Notes: generated by a model from the letters alone, not told the origin. DNA of 64,000 bases from Nocardioides gansuensis (GCF_003076135.1 NZ_QDGZ01000007.1:248001-312000), one strand, 5' to 3'; positions 15,831 through 25,240 are shown, counted from the first letter of the stretch. Made by a program: numbers and translations.

Positions 15831-16850
15831 CTAGGTGCCAGCCCGGACAGCCGGCTCAGACACCGCGCGCGTGAGCCGGCGGCCCAGGTAGCCCAGCGTC
15901 GCCACCGCCAGCGCGACGCCCCACAGCGGCCAGAGCAGTGCGGGCCCCCACGCCGCCCAGTCCTCCACCGCGCCCGGCACGGTCGAGAGGCCGCCCACGA
16001 CGACCATCGCCCAGAAGGACAGGCCCGCCGACATGACTGCCCCGGCCACGAACAGGCCGGGCACCACGGCGAGCGAGACCGGCACCGGACGCCCACCCAG
16101 GACGGGAAGCCACGACCAGAACACCTCTCCCCAGCGGGACACCAGCCCCGTCGTCAGCCAGGCGCCGACGCAGGCGAACAGCGCCAGGCCGAGGCCCGCG
16201 AACCGGGCCGAGTCCAGCATGTCGAGCGTCTCCTGGCTGATGCCGAGCGGGACGCCGGCGGCCCATGCGATCCGGGTGGCCGCGTAGGCCAGCGGGACCA
16301 CGGCGGCCACCACGACCGCCGGGCGGGTCCAGCGGACCCAGCCGCTCCAGTCGAGCCCGCCGCGGCCGGCGAGTGCGCCTGCGCGGGCCAGGGTCAGGGC
16401 CCCGGTCGCCGCGATCGCCACGCCACCGGCCGCGTGCGCCAGCGGCACCACGTCCTCGGTGAACAGGGACCACTCGAGGTGCCCGGCGGCCGGGCCGACG
16501 CCCCCCAGGGCGAGCAGGATCATCGGCAGGTAGCCCAGCACCGCCAGCGCCCGCACGTCGGAGACCACGACGGCGACGGCGACACCGGTGACGACGAGCA
16601 GCCAGCCCGCCACGTGGACCCGCCGGGACACCTGGCTCGCCAGGCCCACGGCCAGGGCCGCGAGGGTGACCAGGCCCAGCATGCCGACCACCCACGACAG
16701 CTGCGCCTGAGAGAGCTCGCCCAGCGGCGCACCGGACACCGGCTGCCAGGGGTGCGGCGTGCGGCCCAGCAGCCCGAGCAGCGAGAGCGCGACGAACGTC
16801 ACCGCCCACGCCCCTGCCAGCCCCGGGGAGGCCTGCAGCGTCCGGCTCAT
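15831..16850 (-). CDS. polytopic membrane protein of unknown function
   Basis: A 339-residue protein with about nine hydrophobic segments (for example AGWLLVVTGVAVAVVVSDVR and FWAMVVVGGLSTVPGAVEDW). It starts at ATG 16850, inside the stop of the DUF2867 gene (ATGA overlap). No transporter signature is seen. Coupling to the DUF2867 gene implies joint function. The AUG is preferred to the longer frame, which shadows the upstream gene. Confidence 0.75.
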   Translation of the reverse strand: MSRTLQASPGLAGAWAVTFVALSLLGLLGRTPHPWQPVSGAPLGELSQAQLSWVVGMLGLVTLAALAVGLASQVSRRVHVAGWLLVVTGVAVAVVVSDVRALAVLGYLPMILLALGGVGPAAGHLEWSLFTEDVVPLAHAAGGVAIAATGALTLARAGALAGRGGLDWSGWVRWTRPAVVVAAVVPLAYAATRIAWAAGVPLGISQETLDMLDSARFAGLGLALFACVGAWLTTGLVSRWGEVFWSWLPVLGGRPVPVSLAVVPGLFVAGAVMSAGLSFWAMVVVGGLSTVPGAVEDWAAWGPALLWPLWGVALAVATLGYLGRRLTRAVSEPAVRAGT

Positions 16851-17473
16851 CGGGCACCTCCCGCCTGCGACTCCCAGCCGCGGGCGAGGGTGCGGAGCAG
16901 GGCGGGGTAGATGACCAGGTAGCGGAAGGGCTTGATGAAGGCCATGTACGCCTGTCCCAGCAGCCCGTTGGGCTTGTTGAGCACGGCCATCTGTCCGCGG
17001 TAGCCGCCCTCGCCGTCCTCCACCCAGCCGAGGTGCATCAGCCCGTGCACCGTGCTGTTGGCGATCTCGGCGACGAACTCCCGGTCGGTGAGGTAGACCA
17101 CCCGGAACGGCAGGTCGGGATGGTCCGGCGGCCGGGGCAGGTCGCGGAGGTCGGCAGGCAGCCGGTCGCGCAGCGAGGCGACCCGGCTCCCCACGCCGGA
17201 CTCCTCGCGGTCGAGCCGGAGGAGGCCGCCGAGCTTCCACCGGATCGCGAAGAGCAGCCGGTAGAGGACCGGGAAGTCGCGGTCGTCGCCGGACTGCACC
17301 AGTTCGACGAGCCGGGAGAGGTCGTCGGGGCCGCCGGGCGTCGGCAGGGCCCAGACGTCCTCGAGCCGGAAGTCAGGCGCGAGCTCGTGGATCCGCCAAG
17401 GCTGACGGGTGTGTGCACTCGGCGGGAGCGGCCTGGTCTCGACATGTGTCTGGATCCGTGTGCGTGAGGTCAT
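16847..17473 (-). CDS. DUF2867 domain protein
   Basis: A 208-residue protein with PWRIHELAPDFRLEDVWALP, LLFAIRWKLGGLLRLD and the C-terminal NGLLGQAYMAFIKPFRYLVI. DUF2867 is a START-like fold of unknown ligand, often found near NAD-dependent epimerases or membrane proteins. It is translationally coupled to the downstream membrane gene. Confidence 0.85.
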   Translation of the reverse strand: MTSRTRIQTHVETRPLPPSAHTRQPWRIHELAPDFRLEDVWALPTPGGPDDLSRLVELVQSGDDRDFPVLYRLLFAIRWKLGGLLRLDREESGVGSRVASLRDRLPADLRDLPRPPDHPDLPFRVVYLTDREFVAEIANSTVHGLMHLGWVEDGEGGYRGQMAVLNKPNGLLGQAYMAFIKPFRYLVIYPALLRTLARGWESQAGGAR

Positions 17474-17556
17474 GCCCCCACGATGCTGCGGTGAGGGACC
17501 CCGGGACCTCGCCCCCAGGTCGCGCGTGACTCATCCTCCAGGATGAGGTCGCCAGC

Positions 17557-18223
17557 TCAGCGCCGCTTGACCAGGCCGGACTCGTAGGCGAGCACCACGG
17601 CCTGCACCCGGTCGCGGAGCCCGAGCTTGCCGAGCACGTGGCCGACGTGCGTCTTGACCGTGGCCTCGGCGAGGTGGAGCCGGCGGGCGATCTCGGCGTT
17701 GGAGTCGCCCGTGGCGATCTCCAGCAGCGTCTGCAGCTCGCGTGGAGTGAGCCGCTCGCGCACCTGGGCGGCGCGGGCGTCGTCGTCGGGGGTGCTGGCC
17801 GCCACGTGCTCGATGAGCCTGCGGGTCGTCGACGGCGCCACGACGCCGTGCCCGGCGTGCACGGTCCGGATCGCCTCCACGATCTCGTCGCCGCGCGCGT
17901 CCTTGAGCAGGAAAGCCGCTCGCCCCGGCCCGGATGGCCGGGAACGCGTAGTCGTCGAGGTCGAAGGTGGTCAGCGCGACGACGCGGGTGGTGGGGTGCT
18001 CGCGCGTGATGGTGCTCGTCGCGGCGATCCCGTCGAGCCTGGGCATCCGCAGGTCCATCAGTACGACGTCGACCCGGCGGCTGCGCACGAGCGCGAGGGC
18101 CTGGTGCCCGTCGGCCGCCTCGCCGACCAGCTCCAGGTCGGGCTGGCTCTCGACCATCATCCGCAGCGCGGAGCGCATCAGCTCCTGGTCGTCGACGATC
18201 GCCACCCGGATGGAGTCATCCAC
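17557..18223 (-). pseudogene. NarL/LuxR response regulator with a single-base frameshift
   Basis: The receiver half reads normally from GTG 18223: VAIVDDQELMRSALRMMVES, phospho-Asp in VVLMDLRMPRLDG, then AIRAGASGF. At 17911-17915 the minus strand reads GGCTTTCCTGCTC where GGCTTCCTGCTC is expected, one extra T. Removing it gives LLKDARGDEIVEAIRTVHAG and an intact LuxR HTH (LTPRELQTLLEIATGDSNAE, ATVKTHVGHVLGKLGLRDRV). As written, the receiver runs into a nonsense tail and the HTH is out of frame. It overlaps the histidine kinase stop by 8 bases. A base-calling error in a TTT run is a serious alternative. Confidence 0.85.
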
Positions 18224-19460
18224 GCGAGTCCTCCTCTCCCCACGGCAGGCGCGCGTGCACGCGCCAGCCCGTCCCCTCGCGCGGGTCGGGGCCGGCCTTC
18301 AGCACACCGCCGACCGCCTCCACGCGCTCACGCATGCCTATCAGTCCGCGGCCGGGCGAGCCCGCGAACGCGCCCGGCCCGGCTCCGTTGTCGGTCACCT
18401 CCACCACCAGCTCGGTGCCCTCGCGCGCCACGACCACGCGTGCACGCGCTCCCGGGCCGGCGTGCCGGGTGACGTTGGTCAGGGCCTCCTGCGCGACGCG
18501 GTAGGCCGTCAGTCCCACCGTCGCGGGTGGCCGGGCCTCGGGCAGCGCCGCGTCGTCGTACGCCACCTCGAGGCCGGCCGCGCGGACCCCCGCGACGAGG
18601 CCGGGCAGCTCGTCCAGGCCCGGCTGCGGCGCGTTGCTGCCTGCCTCGTCGCGCAGCACCCCGAGCAGCCCGCGCATCTCGGTGAGTGCCCCGCGACCGG
18701 CGTCGGCGATGGTGCCCAGGATCTCGGGAGCGCGATCCGGGTCGCGGGCCACGACGAGCCGGCCGGCCTCCGCATGGCTGACCACCACGGCGAGCGAGTG
18801 GGCGACCACGTCGTGCATCTCGCGGGCGATGCGGCGCCGCTCGTCCGCGGCGCCCCGGTCGGCGAGCTCGGCGATCCACGCCTCCCGGGTGGCGCGGAAG
18901 CGCCCCAGCGCCCACGCCGCCAGGGTGCCGGCGAGCATCGCGGTCGTCAGGATCAGCCGCCAGGTCCACCACTCCAGCCCCGGCACCGAGAAGCTCCAGA
19001 TCCGCACCACGGTCAGCAGGCAGCCGATGAGCGCGACGCCGAGCGCGATCGTCGGCCAGGGCCGCGAGCCGCGCGCGCTGACCGCGTAGAGCAGGGGGAA
19101 GAAGCACAGGCTGCTGGGCAGCAGCACCGGCGAGAAGGCACCCCCGGCGGCGTTCGCGGTCAGCCCGGAGAGATCCGGCCCCGTGACGAGCACGAGCATG
19201 GCGCCTGCCCCGACGGCGTACGACGCGACCGGCCGGCGCCGGGCCACGACCACGGCCAGGTGCAGGACGACGAGCGCGCCGAGCAGCGTCACGGTCCAGC
19301 CGGTGCCGACGTCGCCCTCGCGGACCGACCGCACGCCCACCGGCAGGAGCACGAGCGCGAGCAGCGCCGCCAGCGCCGCCTGGCCGAGGTCGCCGAGCCA
19401 GCGGGGCCCGGGGCCCGGCTGCCCGGCGAGGGCGTCCGCGGCGGAGGAGGTCACGAGCAC
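18216..19460 (-). CDS. NarL-family sensor histidine kinase
   Basis: About 414 residues from GTG 19460 (GTG 19454 is also possible). The N-terminal half has several membrane helices. The HisKA_3 motif is DERRRIAREMHDVVAHSLAV with the phospho-His, and the HATPase end has EVTDNGAGPG and GRGLIGMRERVEAVGG. The output gene directly downstream, overlapping by 8 bases, is the frameshifted regulator. Ligand unknown; the type often senses envelope stress in actinobacteria. Confidence 0.9.
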   Translation of the reverse strand: MLVTSSAADALAGQPGPGPRWLGDLGQAALAALLALVLLPVGVRSVREGDVGTGWTVTLLGALVVLHLAVVVARRRPVASYAVGAGAMLVLVTGPDLSGLTANAAGGAFSPVLLPSSLCFFPLLYAVSARGSRPWPTIALGVALIGCLLTVVRIWSFSVPGLEWWTWRLILTTAMLAGTLAAWALGRFRATREAWIAELADRGAADERRRIAREMHDVVAHSLAVVVSHAEAGRLVVARDPDRAPEILGTIADAGRGALTEMRGLLGVLRDEAGSNAPQPGLDELPGLVAGVRAAGLEVAYDDAALPEARPPATVGLTAYRVAQEALTNVTRHAGPGARARVVVAREGTELVVEVTDNGAGPGAFAGSPGRGLIGMRERVEAVGGVLKAGPDPREGTGWRVHARLPWGEEDSRG

Positions 19461-19492
19461 GCCGGCCAACCTACGCCCGCCCGAGGAGACGC

Positions 19493-19870
19493 GTGAGCGA
19501 GACTGGCCGGGTGTCCCTCCAGCGCTCCTGCCCCTGCGGCACCGGCCTCGCGTACGACGCGTGCTGCGGGCCGCTCCACCGCGGCGCCCGGGCGGCGGCG
19601 ACCCCTGAGGAGCTGATGCGGTCGCGCTACTCCGCCTACGCGCTGGGCGAGTCCGGCTACGTCTTCCGCACCTGGCACCCGCGCACCCGGCCGGACGACG
19701 TGACGCCCGATCCCTCCACGCGCTGGACGCGTCTCGAGGTGCTGGACGCGACCGGCGACGAGGTGGAGTTCGTGGCGCACTTCGAGACCTCGGCCGGTCC
19801 CGGCCGCCTGCACGAGCGCAGCCGCTTCGACAAGCGGGCCGGGCGGTGGGTCTACGTCGACGGCGGCTGA
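19493..19870 (+). CDS. YchJ-family SEC-C zinc-binding protein (UPF0225)
   Basis: A 125-residue protein with the SEC-C-type cysteine cluster RSCPCGTGLAYDACCGPLHR at about residues 11-30, then the NTF2-like part MRSRYSAYALGESGYVFRTW. GTG 19493 follows GAGGAG. The 3' end overlaps the convergent YigZ gene by 19 bases. Molecular function is unknown. Confidence 0.9.
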   Translation: MSETGRVSLQRSCPCGTGLAYDACCGPLHRGARAAATPEELMRSRYSAYALGESGYVFRTWHPRTRPDDVTPDPSTRWTRLEVLDATGDEVEFVAHFETSAGPGRLHERSRFDKRAGRWVYVDGG

Positions 19871-20481
19871 TCGACCCAGCGCTCCCCCACCACGACCGGC
19901 GTCGCGGCGCCGGCGGTGAGCTCGGCGACCACCTCGGACAGGGCAGCCGGGGAGGCGGTGCCGAGCAGCAGCCGCACGCGCGCGTCGTACGACGTGCCCA
20001 GGACCGCCACGCCACGCGAGCGCAGCTCGCTCTCGACGCGGCCGGCGTCGGCATGCGAGAGGTCGACCGCGACCTCGTGGACCAGCGCCCGCCTCGTCGT
20101 GCCGGCGCGCTCGACCGCGGCGCGGACGGCGTCGCCGTAAGCCCGCACCAGCCCGCCCGCGCCCAGCAGCGTGCCGCCGAACCAGCGCGTCACCACCGCC
20201 ACCACGTCGCTCAGCCCCGCCCCGCGCAGCACCTCGAGCATCGGCGCCCCCGCCGTGCCGGCCGGCTCACCGTCGTCGGACGACCGCTGGAGCGCCGCGT
20301 CGGGCCCGATCACGAAGGCCGAGCAGGTGTGCCTCGCGTCCCAGTGCTGCTTGCGCAGCCTCGCGACCACGTCCCGGGCCTCGGCGTCCGACTCGACCCG
20401 CCTCAGCGTGCACAGGAAGCGCGAGTGCTTGACCTCGATCGCAGCCTCGGCGTCGCAGCCGAGGGTGAGGTACGACGTCAC
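19852..20481 (-). CDS. YigZ/IMPACT family protein (UPF0029)
   Basis: A 209-residue protein. The family hallmarks are EVKHSRFLCTLRRVESDAEA, RKQHWDARHTCSAFVIG, SSDDGEPAGTAGAPMLEVL and VVTRWFGGTLLGAGGLVRAY. The C-terminal domain is ferredoxin-like. GTG 20481 overlaps the YihY stop by 4 bases. IMPACT-family proteins in eukaryotes dampen GCN2 signalling; the bacterial role is unclear. Confidence 0.92.
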   Translation of the reverse strand: MTSYLTLGCDAEAAIEVKHSRFLCTLRRVESDAEARDVVARLRKQHWDARHTCSAFVIGPDAALQRSSDDGEPAGTAGAPMLEVLRGAGLSDVVAVVTRWFGGTLLGAGGLVRAYGDAVRAAVERAGTTRRALVHEVAVDLSHADAGRVESELRSRGVAVLGTSYDARVRLLLGTASPAALSEVVAELTAGAATPVVVGERWVDQPPST

Positions 20482-21482
20482 GCGGGGTCCTCCCGCTCGG
20501 GCGCCTGCTCCTCGAGCTGGTCGCGGGGCTCCCAGGTCACGACGACGTGCTCGAAGCCCTTGTGCCGCTGCATCCGCGCGTAGGAGGCATAGGCGCGACG
20601 GTCGGCGGCAGTCAGCTCGACCGAGTCGGTGAAGGGGGTGAGGAGGGCGCGCGGGTAGAGCCGACGCGCGAGCACGACGTTGATCTCGAGCGCGAAGACG
20701 GCCATCACCGAGCCGAGGAAGAGGAAGCCGATGAGGCCGAGGACCAGGCCGAAGGTCTGCGTCATGGAGGAGGTGTCGACGAGCACGTGCTCGACGTAGA
20801 CGGCGCCAACGAGCTGGAGCAGCTGCCACATCACCGCGAGCGCGAAGCCGCCCGGGGCCGCGCGGCGGAAGGAGTGCTGGCCGGTCGCGGCGAAGCGCAG
20901 CAGCACCGACAGCATCGCGCCGATGACGAGCACGGTGAGGAGGGGCAGCAGCCACCGGAGGGTGATGTCGAGGAACTCCGCGGTGGTGCTGGCGACCGTC
21001 GACACGATCGTGACCGAGAGGAGGGCGGCGCCGGCGACGACCAGCAGCAGGAGGCTCTTGAGCCGGGCATAGAACGGGTTGGGGCGGCTGTTGCGCGGCA
21101 CCGACCAGGCGACGTGCTGGGTGTGCTGCAGCGCCTGGGCCAGGCCGAGCGAGCCGTAGAGCGCGGCGAGGAAGCCGAGCGCGACGCCTGCAACGGAGCC
21201 CTGCAGTCCCTCGGGCCGGCCGAGCTGGTCACCGATGATCGGGAACTGGCTCAGCGCCGAGTTGAGGATCGTCTCCTGCCAGTGGGGACGGCCCTGCAGC
21301 ACCAGGCCGAGGATCGACGCCCCCAGCAGCATCAGCGGGAAGATCGCGATGAACGCGTAGTAGGTCATCGTCGCCGCGAGGTAGTTGCCGTGGTCGTCGA
21401 AGTACTTGTAGACGACCGCGATCGGGAACCCCAGCACCCTATGGCGGCGCTGGAGCCGGTCCACCGCGTCGATCGCCCCCAC
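20478..21482 (-). CDS. YihY/BrkB family membrane protein
   Basis: A 334-residue protein with six membrane spans. Family features are YLAATMTYYAFIAIFPLMLL, YGSLGLAQALQHTQHVAWSV and the last-helix region FLFLGSVMAVFALEINVVLA. Once thought to be RNase BN, the family is now treated as a membrane protein of unknown transport function. The C-terminus is hydrophilic (EPRDQLEEQAPEREDPA). GTG start; coupled to the YigZ gene. Confidence 0.92.
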   Translation of the reverse strand: MGAIDAVDRLQRRHRVLGFPIAVVYKYFDDHGNYLAATMTYYAFIAIFPLMLLGASILGLVLQGRPHWQETILNSALSQFPIIGDQLGRPEGLQGSVAGVALGFLAALYGSLGLAQALQHTQHVAWSVPRNSRPNPFYARLKSLLLLVVAGAALLSVTIVSTVASTTAEFLDITLRWLLPLLTVLVIGAMLSVLLRFAATGQHSFRRAAPGGFALAVMWQLLQLVGAVYVEHVLVDTSSMTQTFGLVLGLIGFLFLGSVMAVFALEINVVLARRLYPRALLTPFTDSVELTAADRRAYASYARMQRHKGFEHVVVTWEPRDQLEEQAPEREDPA

Positions 21483-21492
21483 GAGCGGGAGG

Positions 21493-22299
21493 CTACCCGC
21501 CCCAGAGTCCGACGACGTCGCCGCCGATCCGCACGACGAAGGCCGCGACCACCACGAGGAAGAAGATCCTGACGAATCGTGCCCCGCGGGCCACCGCCAC
21601 CCGCGCCCCGACGTAGCCGCCCACCACGTTGAGCACCGCCATCAGCAGCCCCAGCTCCCACAGCACGGCACCCATCGGCACGAACACGACGAGCGAGGCC
21701 AGGTTGGTGGCCCAGTTGGCCAGCCGCGCCTTCGCCGAGGCCTCGAGGAAGTTGTAGCCGAGCAGGCCGACCAGCCCGAAGACGAAGAAGGAGCCGGTGC
21801 CCGGGCCCATCGCCCCGTCGTAGAAGCCGACCGCCAGCCCCAGCAGCCCGGTCGCCCAGAGGTGCCGCCCACCGGAGAAGCGCAGCGCGGTGACGTCGCC
21901 GACCGACGGCTTGAGCAGCACGTAGGCGCCGACCACGACGAGCACCACGAGCACGATCGGGTCGAAGGCCGAGCGCGGGATCAGGGTCGCCACGAACGCC
22001 CCGCCGAGCGAGCCCGCGAACGCGAACGCCATCAGCGGCAGGAACGTGCGCGGGTCGGGCCGCACCCGGCGGTAGTAGGTCGCCGAGCTGATCGTGGTGC
22101 CGCAGAAGCTGGAGAGCTTGTTGGTCGCCAGCAGCTGCACCGGGCTCGCGCCCGGCAGCCCGATCACCAGCGCCGGGAGCTGGACCAGTCCCCCTCCGCC
22201 GACCACCGCGTCGACGAACCCGGCCGCCAGCGCAGCCAGCGCCAGCAGCAGGACCGTGGTGCCGCCGAGGTCACCGAGCCCCAGCTCGCCCAGGCTCAG
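21493..22299 (-). CDS. TSUP-family transporter (TauE/SafE type)
   Basis: About 268 residues if translation begins at the CTG at 22299, which overlaps the upstream stop as CTGA. The first GTG is 22206 (237 residues), but that would remove most of the first helix and the conserved FVDAVVGGGGLVQLPAL region, which is fully encoded upstream in the same frame. TSUP proteins export sulfite or organosulfonates or move other anions. Other landmarks are LLATNKLSSFCGTTISS and GFYDGAMGPGTGSFFVFGLV. The start is uncertain. Confidence 0.82.
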   Translation of the reverse strand: MSLGELGLGDLGGTTVLLLALAALAAGFVDAVVGGGGLVQLPALVIGLPGASPVQLLATNKLSSFCGTTISSATYYRRVRPDPRTFLPLMAFAFAGSLGGAFVATLIPRSAFDPIVLVVLVVVGAYVLLKPSVGDVTALRFSGGRHLWATGLLGLAVGFYDGAMGPGTGSFFVFGLVGLLGYNFLEASAKARLANWATNLASLVVFVPMGAVLWELGLLMAVLNVVGGYVGARVAVARGARFVRIFFLVVVAAFVVRIGGDVVGLWGG

Positions 22300-22730
22300 C
22301 GGGTGATCTCCTGCACCACGATGGTGTCCTGCCCCTGAGGCACCTCCTGGCCGAAGCCGGTGCAGTCCAGCGGCTCGGTCGCCCCCGGCTCGATGCTGAC
22401 CGACGTGCAGTGGATCGTCGCGAGGCGGTTGCCCTCCTTGGCGAACACCACCTCGAAGAGCACGAAGCGGGGCTCGTCAGCGCCGTTGGTCGCCTCGGCG
22501 GCGATCACCGGCATCTCCACCGACTCCACGCCGGCACTCGGGTTCATGGTCTCCAGGGACCAGCCGTCGGCGACGGTGAAGTCGTTCCAGGTGAACTCCT
22601 TGCCCAGCTCCACCTCCACCGGCGCCGTAGGGTCGGCCGGCTCGTCCTCCGAGCAGGCGGCGAGGAGCGGCAGGGCCAGCAGGATCGGAGCCACGGCGGC
22701 AGCCAGCGTGGTCGTGCGCATGCGGACCAT
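22296..22730 (-). CDS. secreted lipoprotein
   Basis: A 144-residue protein with a signal peptide and lipobox LPLLAAC at about residues 20-26, then SEDEPADPTAPVEVELGKEF. The remaining beta-rich domain has two cysteines (TIHCTSVS, LDCTGF), probably disulfide-linked outside the membrane. Resembles small FxLYD/DUF4352-like domains, but no family is certain. Located between cbs and the TSUP gene on the same strand. Confidence 0.8.
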   Translation of the reverse strand: MVRMRTTTLAAAVAPILLALPLLAACSEDEPADPTAPVEVELGKEFTWNDFTVADGWSLETMNPSAGVESVEMPVIAAEATNGADEPRFVLFEVVFAKEGNRLATIHCTSVSIEPGATEPLDCTGFGQEVPQGQDTIVVQEITR

Positions 22731-22736
22731 GATGCG

Positions 22737-24155
22737 TCAGCCCCGCGCCAGGAACGCGAGGAGGTCCTGGCGGGTCAGCACGCCGACCGGCTTGCCGTCC
22801 TCGTGGACGAGCACCGCGTCGGCGGTCTCCAGCAGGGGTACGGCGTCGGCCGCCGCCTCCGTGGAGCCGATCGTCGGCAACGGGTCGGACATGTGCTGCT
22901 CGACCGAGTCGGTCAGGCGGGCCCTCCCGGCGAAGAGGGCGTCGAGGAGGGTGCGCTCGGAGACCGACCCGGCGACCTCCGCGGCCACGATCGGCGGCTC
23001 CGCACGCACGACGGGCATCTGCGACACGCCGTACTCCTGGAGGATCTGCACGGCCTCGGCGATGGTCTCGCCGGGGTGGGTGTGCACGAGGTCGGGCAGC
23101 CGGCCGGACTTGCCGCGCAGCACCTCGCCGACCGTACGACGGTCGCCGGCGCCGCCGGTCGCGAAGCCATACTGCGCCAGCCACTCGTCGTTGAAGACCT
23201 TGGTGAGGTAGCCCCGGCCGGAGTCGGGCAGCAGCACGACGATCACGGCGTCGGTGCGCCCCTCGGCCGCGAGCTCGGTCGCGAGCTGCTTGGCCGCGAA
23301 GGCCGCCATCCCCGACGAGCCGCCGACGAGCAGCGCCTCCTCGCGGGCGAGCCGGCGGGTGAAGGCGAAGGAGTCGGCGTCGGAGACCTCGATGATCCGG
23401 TCGGCGATGTCGCGGTCGTAGGTCTCGGGCCAGAAGTCCTCGCCGACGCCCTCGACGAGGTAGGGGCGGCCGGTGCCGCCGGAGTAGACCGAGCCCGCCG
23501 GGTCGGCGCCGATCACCTGGATGTCGGGGTTCCTCTCCTTGAGGTAGCGGCCGACGCCCGTGATGGTGCCGCCGGTGCCGACACCTGCGACGAAGTGGGT
23601 GATCTTCCCGTCCGTCTGCTCCCAGATCTCCGGGCCGGTGGTCTCGTAGTGAGAGCGCGGGTTGTGCGGGTTGGAGTACTGGTCCGGCTTCCACGCGCCC
23701 GGCTCGGACGCGAGCCGGTCGCTCACGTTGTAGTAGCTGTCCGGGTGCTCGGGAGCCACCGCGGTCGGGCAGACGACGACCTCCGCGCCGTACGCCTTGA
23801 GGACGTTGCGCTTGTCCTCGCTGACCTTGTCGGGGCAGACGAAGATGCAGCTGTAGCCCTTGCGCTGGGCGACCATCGCGAGACCGACGCCGGTGTTGCC
23901 GGAGGTGGGCTCGACGATCGTGCCGCCCGGCTTCAGCAGGCCCTCCGCCTCGGCGGCTTCGATCATCCGGGTGGCGATGCGGTCCTTCACCGAGCCACCG
24001 GGGTTGAGGTACTCCACCTTGGCGAGCACGACCGGGCCGGTCTCCTGGCCCTGCGGGGTGTCGGGGTCGACCTGGATCTCAGGCCCCAGCGACGTGGACA
24101 GCCTCAGCAGCGGGGTGTGGCCGATGAGGTCGAGGAGTGAGCTGGCGTACTTCAC
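22737..24155 (-). CDS. cbs: cystathionine beta-synthase
   Basis: A 472-residue fold-type II PLP enzyme. The PLP lysine is in NPGGSVKDRIA (Lys about 57) and the phosphate loop in GVGTGGTITGVGRYLKE. PTSGNTGVGLAMVAQRKGY is the substrate loop. Residues from about 340 to the end form a CBS-domain pair (VGEVLRGKSGRLPDLVHTHP, VLTRQDLLAFLARG). It condenses serine and homocysteine to cystathionine in reverse transsulfuration and matches the M. tuberculosis Rv1077 arrangement beside a GDSL hydrolase. ATG 24155 is 40 bases from the divergent hydrolase start. Confidence 0.95.
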   Translation of the reverse strand: MKYASSLLDLIGHTPLLRLSTSLGPEIQVDPDTPQGQETGPVVLAKVEYLNPGGSVKDRIATRMIEAAEAEGLLKPGGTIVEPTSGNTGVGLAMVAQRKGYSCIFVCPDKVSEDKRNVLKAYGAEVVVCPTAVAPEHPDSYYNVSDRLASEPGAWKPDQYSNPHNPRSHYETTGPEIWEQTDGKITHFVAGVGTGGTITGVGRYLKERNPDIQVIGADPAGSVYSGGTGRPYLVEGVGEDFWPETYDRDIADRIIEVSDADSFAFTRRLAREEALLVGGSSGMAAFAAKQLATELAAEGRTDAVIVVLLPDSGRGYLTKVFNDEWLAQYGFATGGAGDRRTVGEVLRGKSGRLPDLVHTHPGETIAEAVQILQEYGVSQMPVVRAEPPIVAAEVAGSVSERTLLDALFAGRARLTDSVEQHMSDPLPTIGSTEAAADAVPLLETADAVLVHEDGKPVGVLTRQDLLAFLARG

Positions 24156-24195
24156 CCGGCCAATCTAGCCACCTACCCACCCGTAGCATGAACCC

Positions 24196-25230
24196 GTGGG
24201 ACGAGCAGCAGCAGCGCGCAAACTGGCCTCAGCCGCAGCCTTCGGCGGCGGGGGCCTCTCCGTGCTCGGAGCGGGCCTCTACGGCGTGCTGGTCGCCGAG
24301 GCCAAGCTGGCCCGGCGGGCCATCGGCGTGATCCGCGACGACCCGCCGCCGGACGCGACCGGCTGGTATGGCCGCGGTCGCCCCGGGCCAGCGATCAGGA
24401 TCGCCCTGCTGGGTGACTCCAGCGCCGCCGGCTACGGCGTCGACCATGTCGAGGACACGCCCGGCGCCCAGCTCGCCAGCGGCGTCGCCGCCCAGGCCGA
24501 CCGCCGGGTGCACCTGCGCGAGTTCGCCGTCGTGGGGGCGATGTCGTCCGACCTCGCCGCCCAGGTGGAGGCGGCCCTGCCGACGCGGCCCGACGTCGCG
24601 GTGATCCTGATCGGCGCCAACGACGTGACCCACTCGGTGCTGCCGCCCCAGTCGGTGCGGCACCTGTCGGAGGCCGTACGCCGCCTCCGCGAGGCCGACG
24701 TGGACGTGCTCGTCGGCACCTGCCCGGACCTCGGCACCATCAAGCCGATCGCGCCGCCCCTCAAGCAGGTCGCGCGCACCTGGTCGCGTCGCCTGGCCGC
24801 CGCCCAGACGATCGCGGTCGTCGAGGCCGGCGGGCGCACCGTCTCCCTCGGCGGCATCCTCGGCCCGGAGTTCGCGGCCGCGCCGGCCCTGCTCTTCGGG
24901 CCCGACCGGTTCCACCCGTCCGCCGACGGCTACCGCGCGCTGGCCGCCCTGCTCGTCCCCTCCACGCTGGCCGCCCTGGGCCTGGTGCCCGAGGACGAGG
25001 CGCTGCCCGAGGCCTACCGCGGCGAGGGCGTGCTGCCCGTCGCCACGGCCGCCGTGCACGCGGTCAACACGCCCGGCACCGAGCTCGACGGCACCGAGGT
25101 GGCCGGCTCCCAGCGCGGCCTCCGCGGCCGCTGGGTCGAGCTGCGCCACCGCCGCCGCCGGCCCGGCCCGGCCGCCGAGGCGCCCGAGCCGGACGAGTCC
25201 GAGGACGCCGCCCCGACCCTCGGCGGCTGA
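24196..25230 (+). CDS. SGNH/GDSL-type hydrolase
   Basis: A 344-residue protein with an N-terminal hydrophobic anchor (about 8-30). Block I is LLGDSSAAGYG with the catalytic Ser, block III is IGANDVTH, and block V is DRFHPSADGY with the catalytic Asp and His. Substrates of this esterase/lipase superfamily are lipids or acylated glycans; it probably acts at the membrane or outside it. The C-terminus is a charged, Arg- then Glu-rich tail. Homologous position to Rv1075c beside cbs. Confidence 0.9.
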   Translation: MGRAAAARKLASAAAFGGGGLSVLGAGLYGVLVAEAKLARRAIGVIRDDPPPDATGWYGRGRPGPAIRIALLGDSSAAGYGVDHVEDTPGAQLASGVAAQADRRVHLREFAVVGAMSSDLAAQVEAALPTRPDVAVILIGANDVTHSVLPPQSVRHLSEAVRRLREADVDVLVGTCPDLGTIKPIAPPLKQVARTWSRRLAAAQTIAVVEAGGRTVSLGGILGPEFAAAPALLFGPDRFHPSADGYRALAALLVPSTLAALGLVPEDEALPEAYRGEGVLPVATAAVHAVNTPGTELDGTEVAGSQRGLRGRWVELRHRRRRPGPAAEAPEPDESEDAAPTLGG

Positions 25231-25240
25231 GGCGCTCCTC

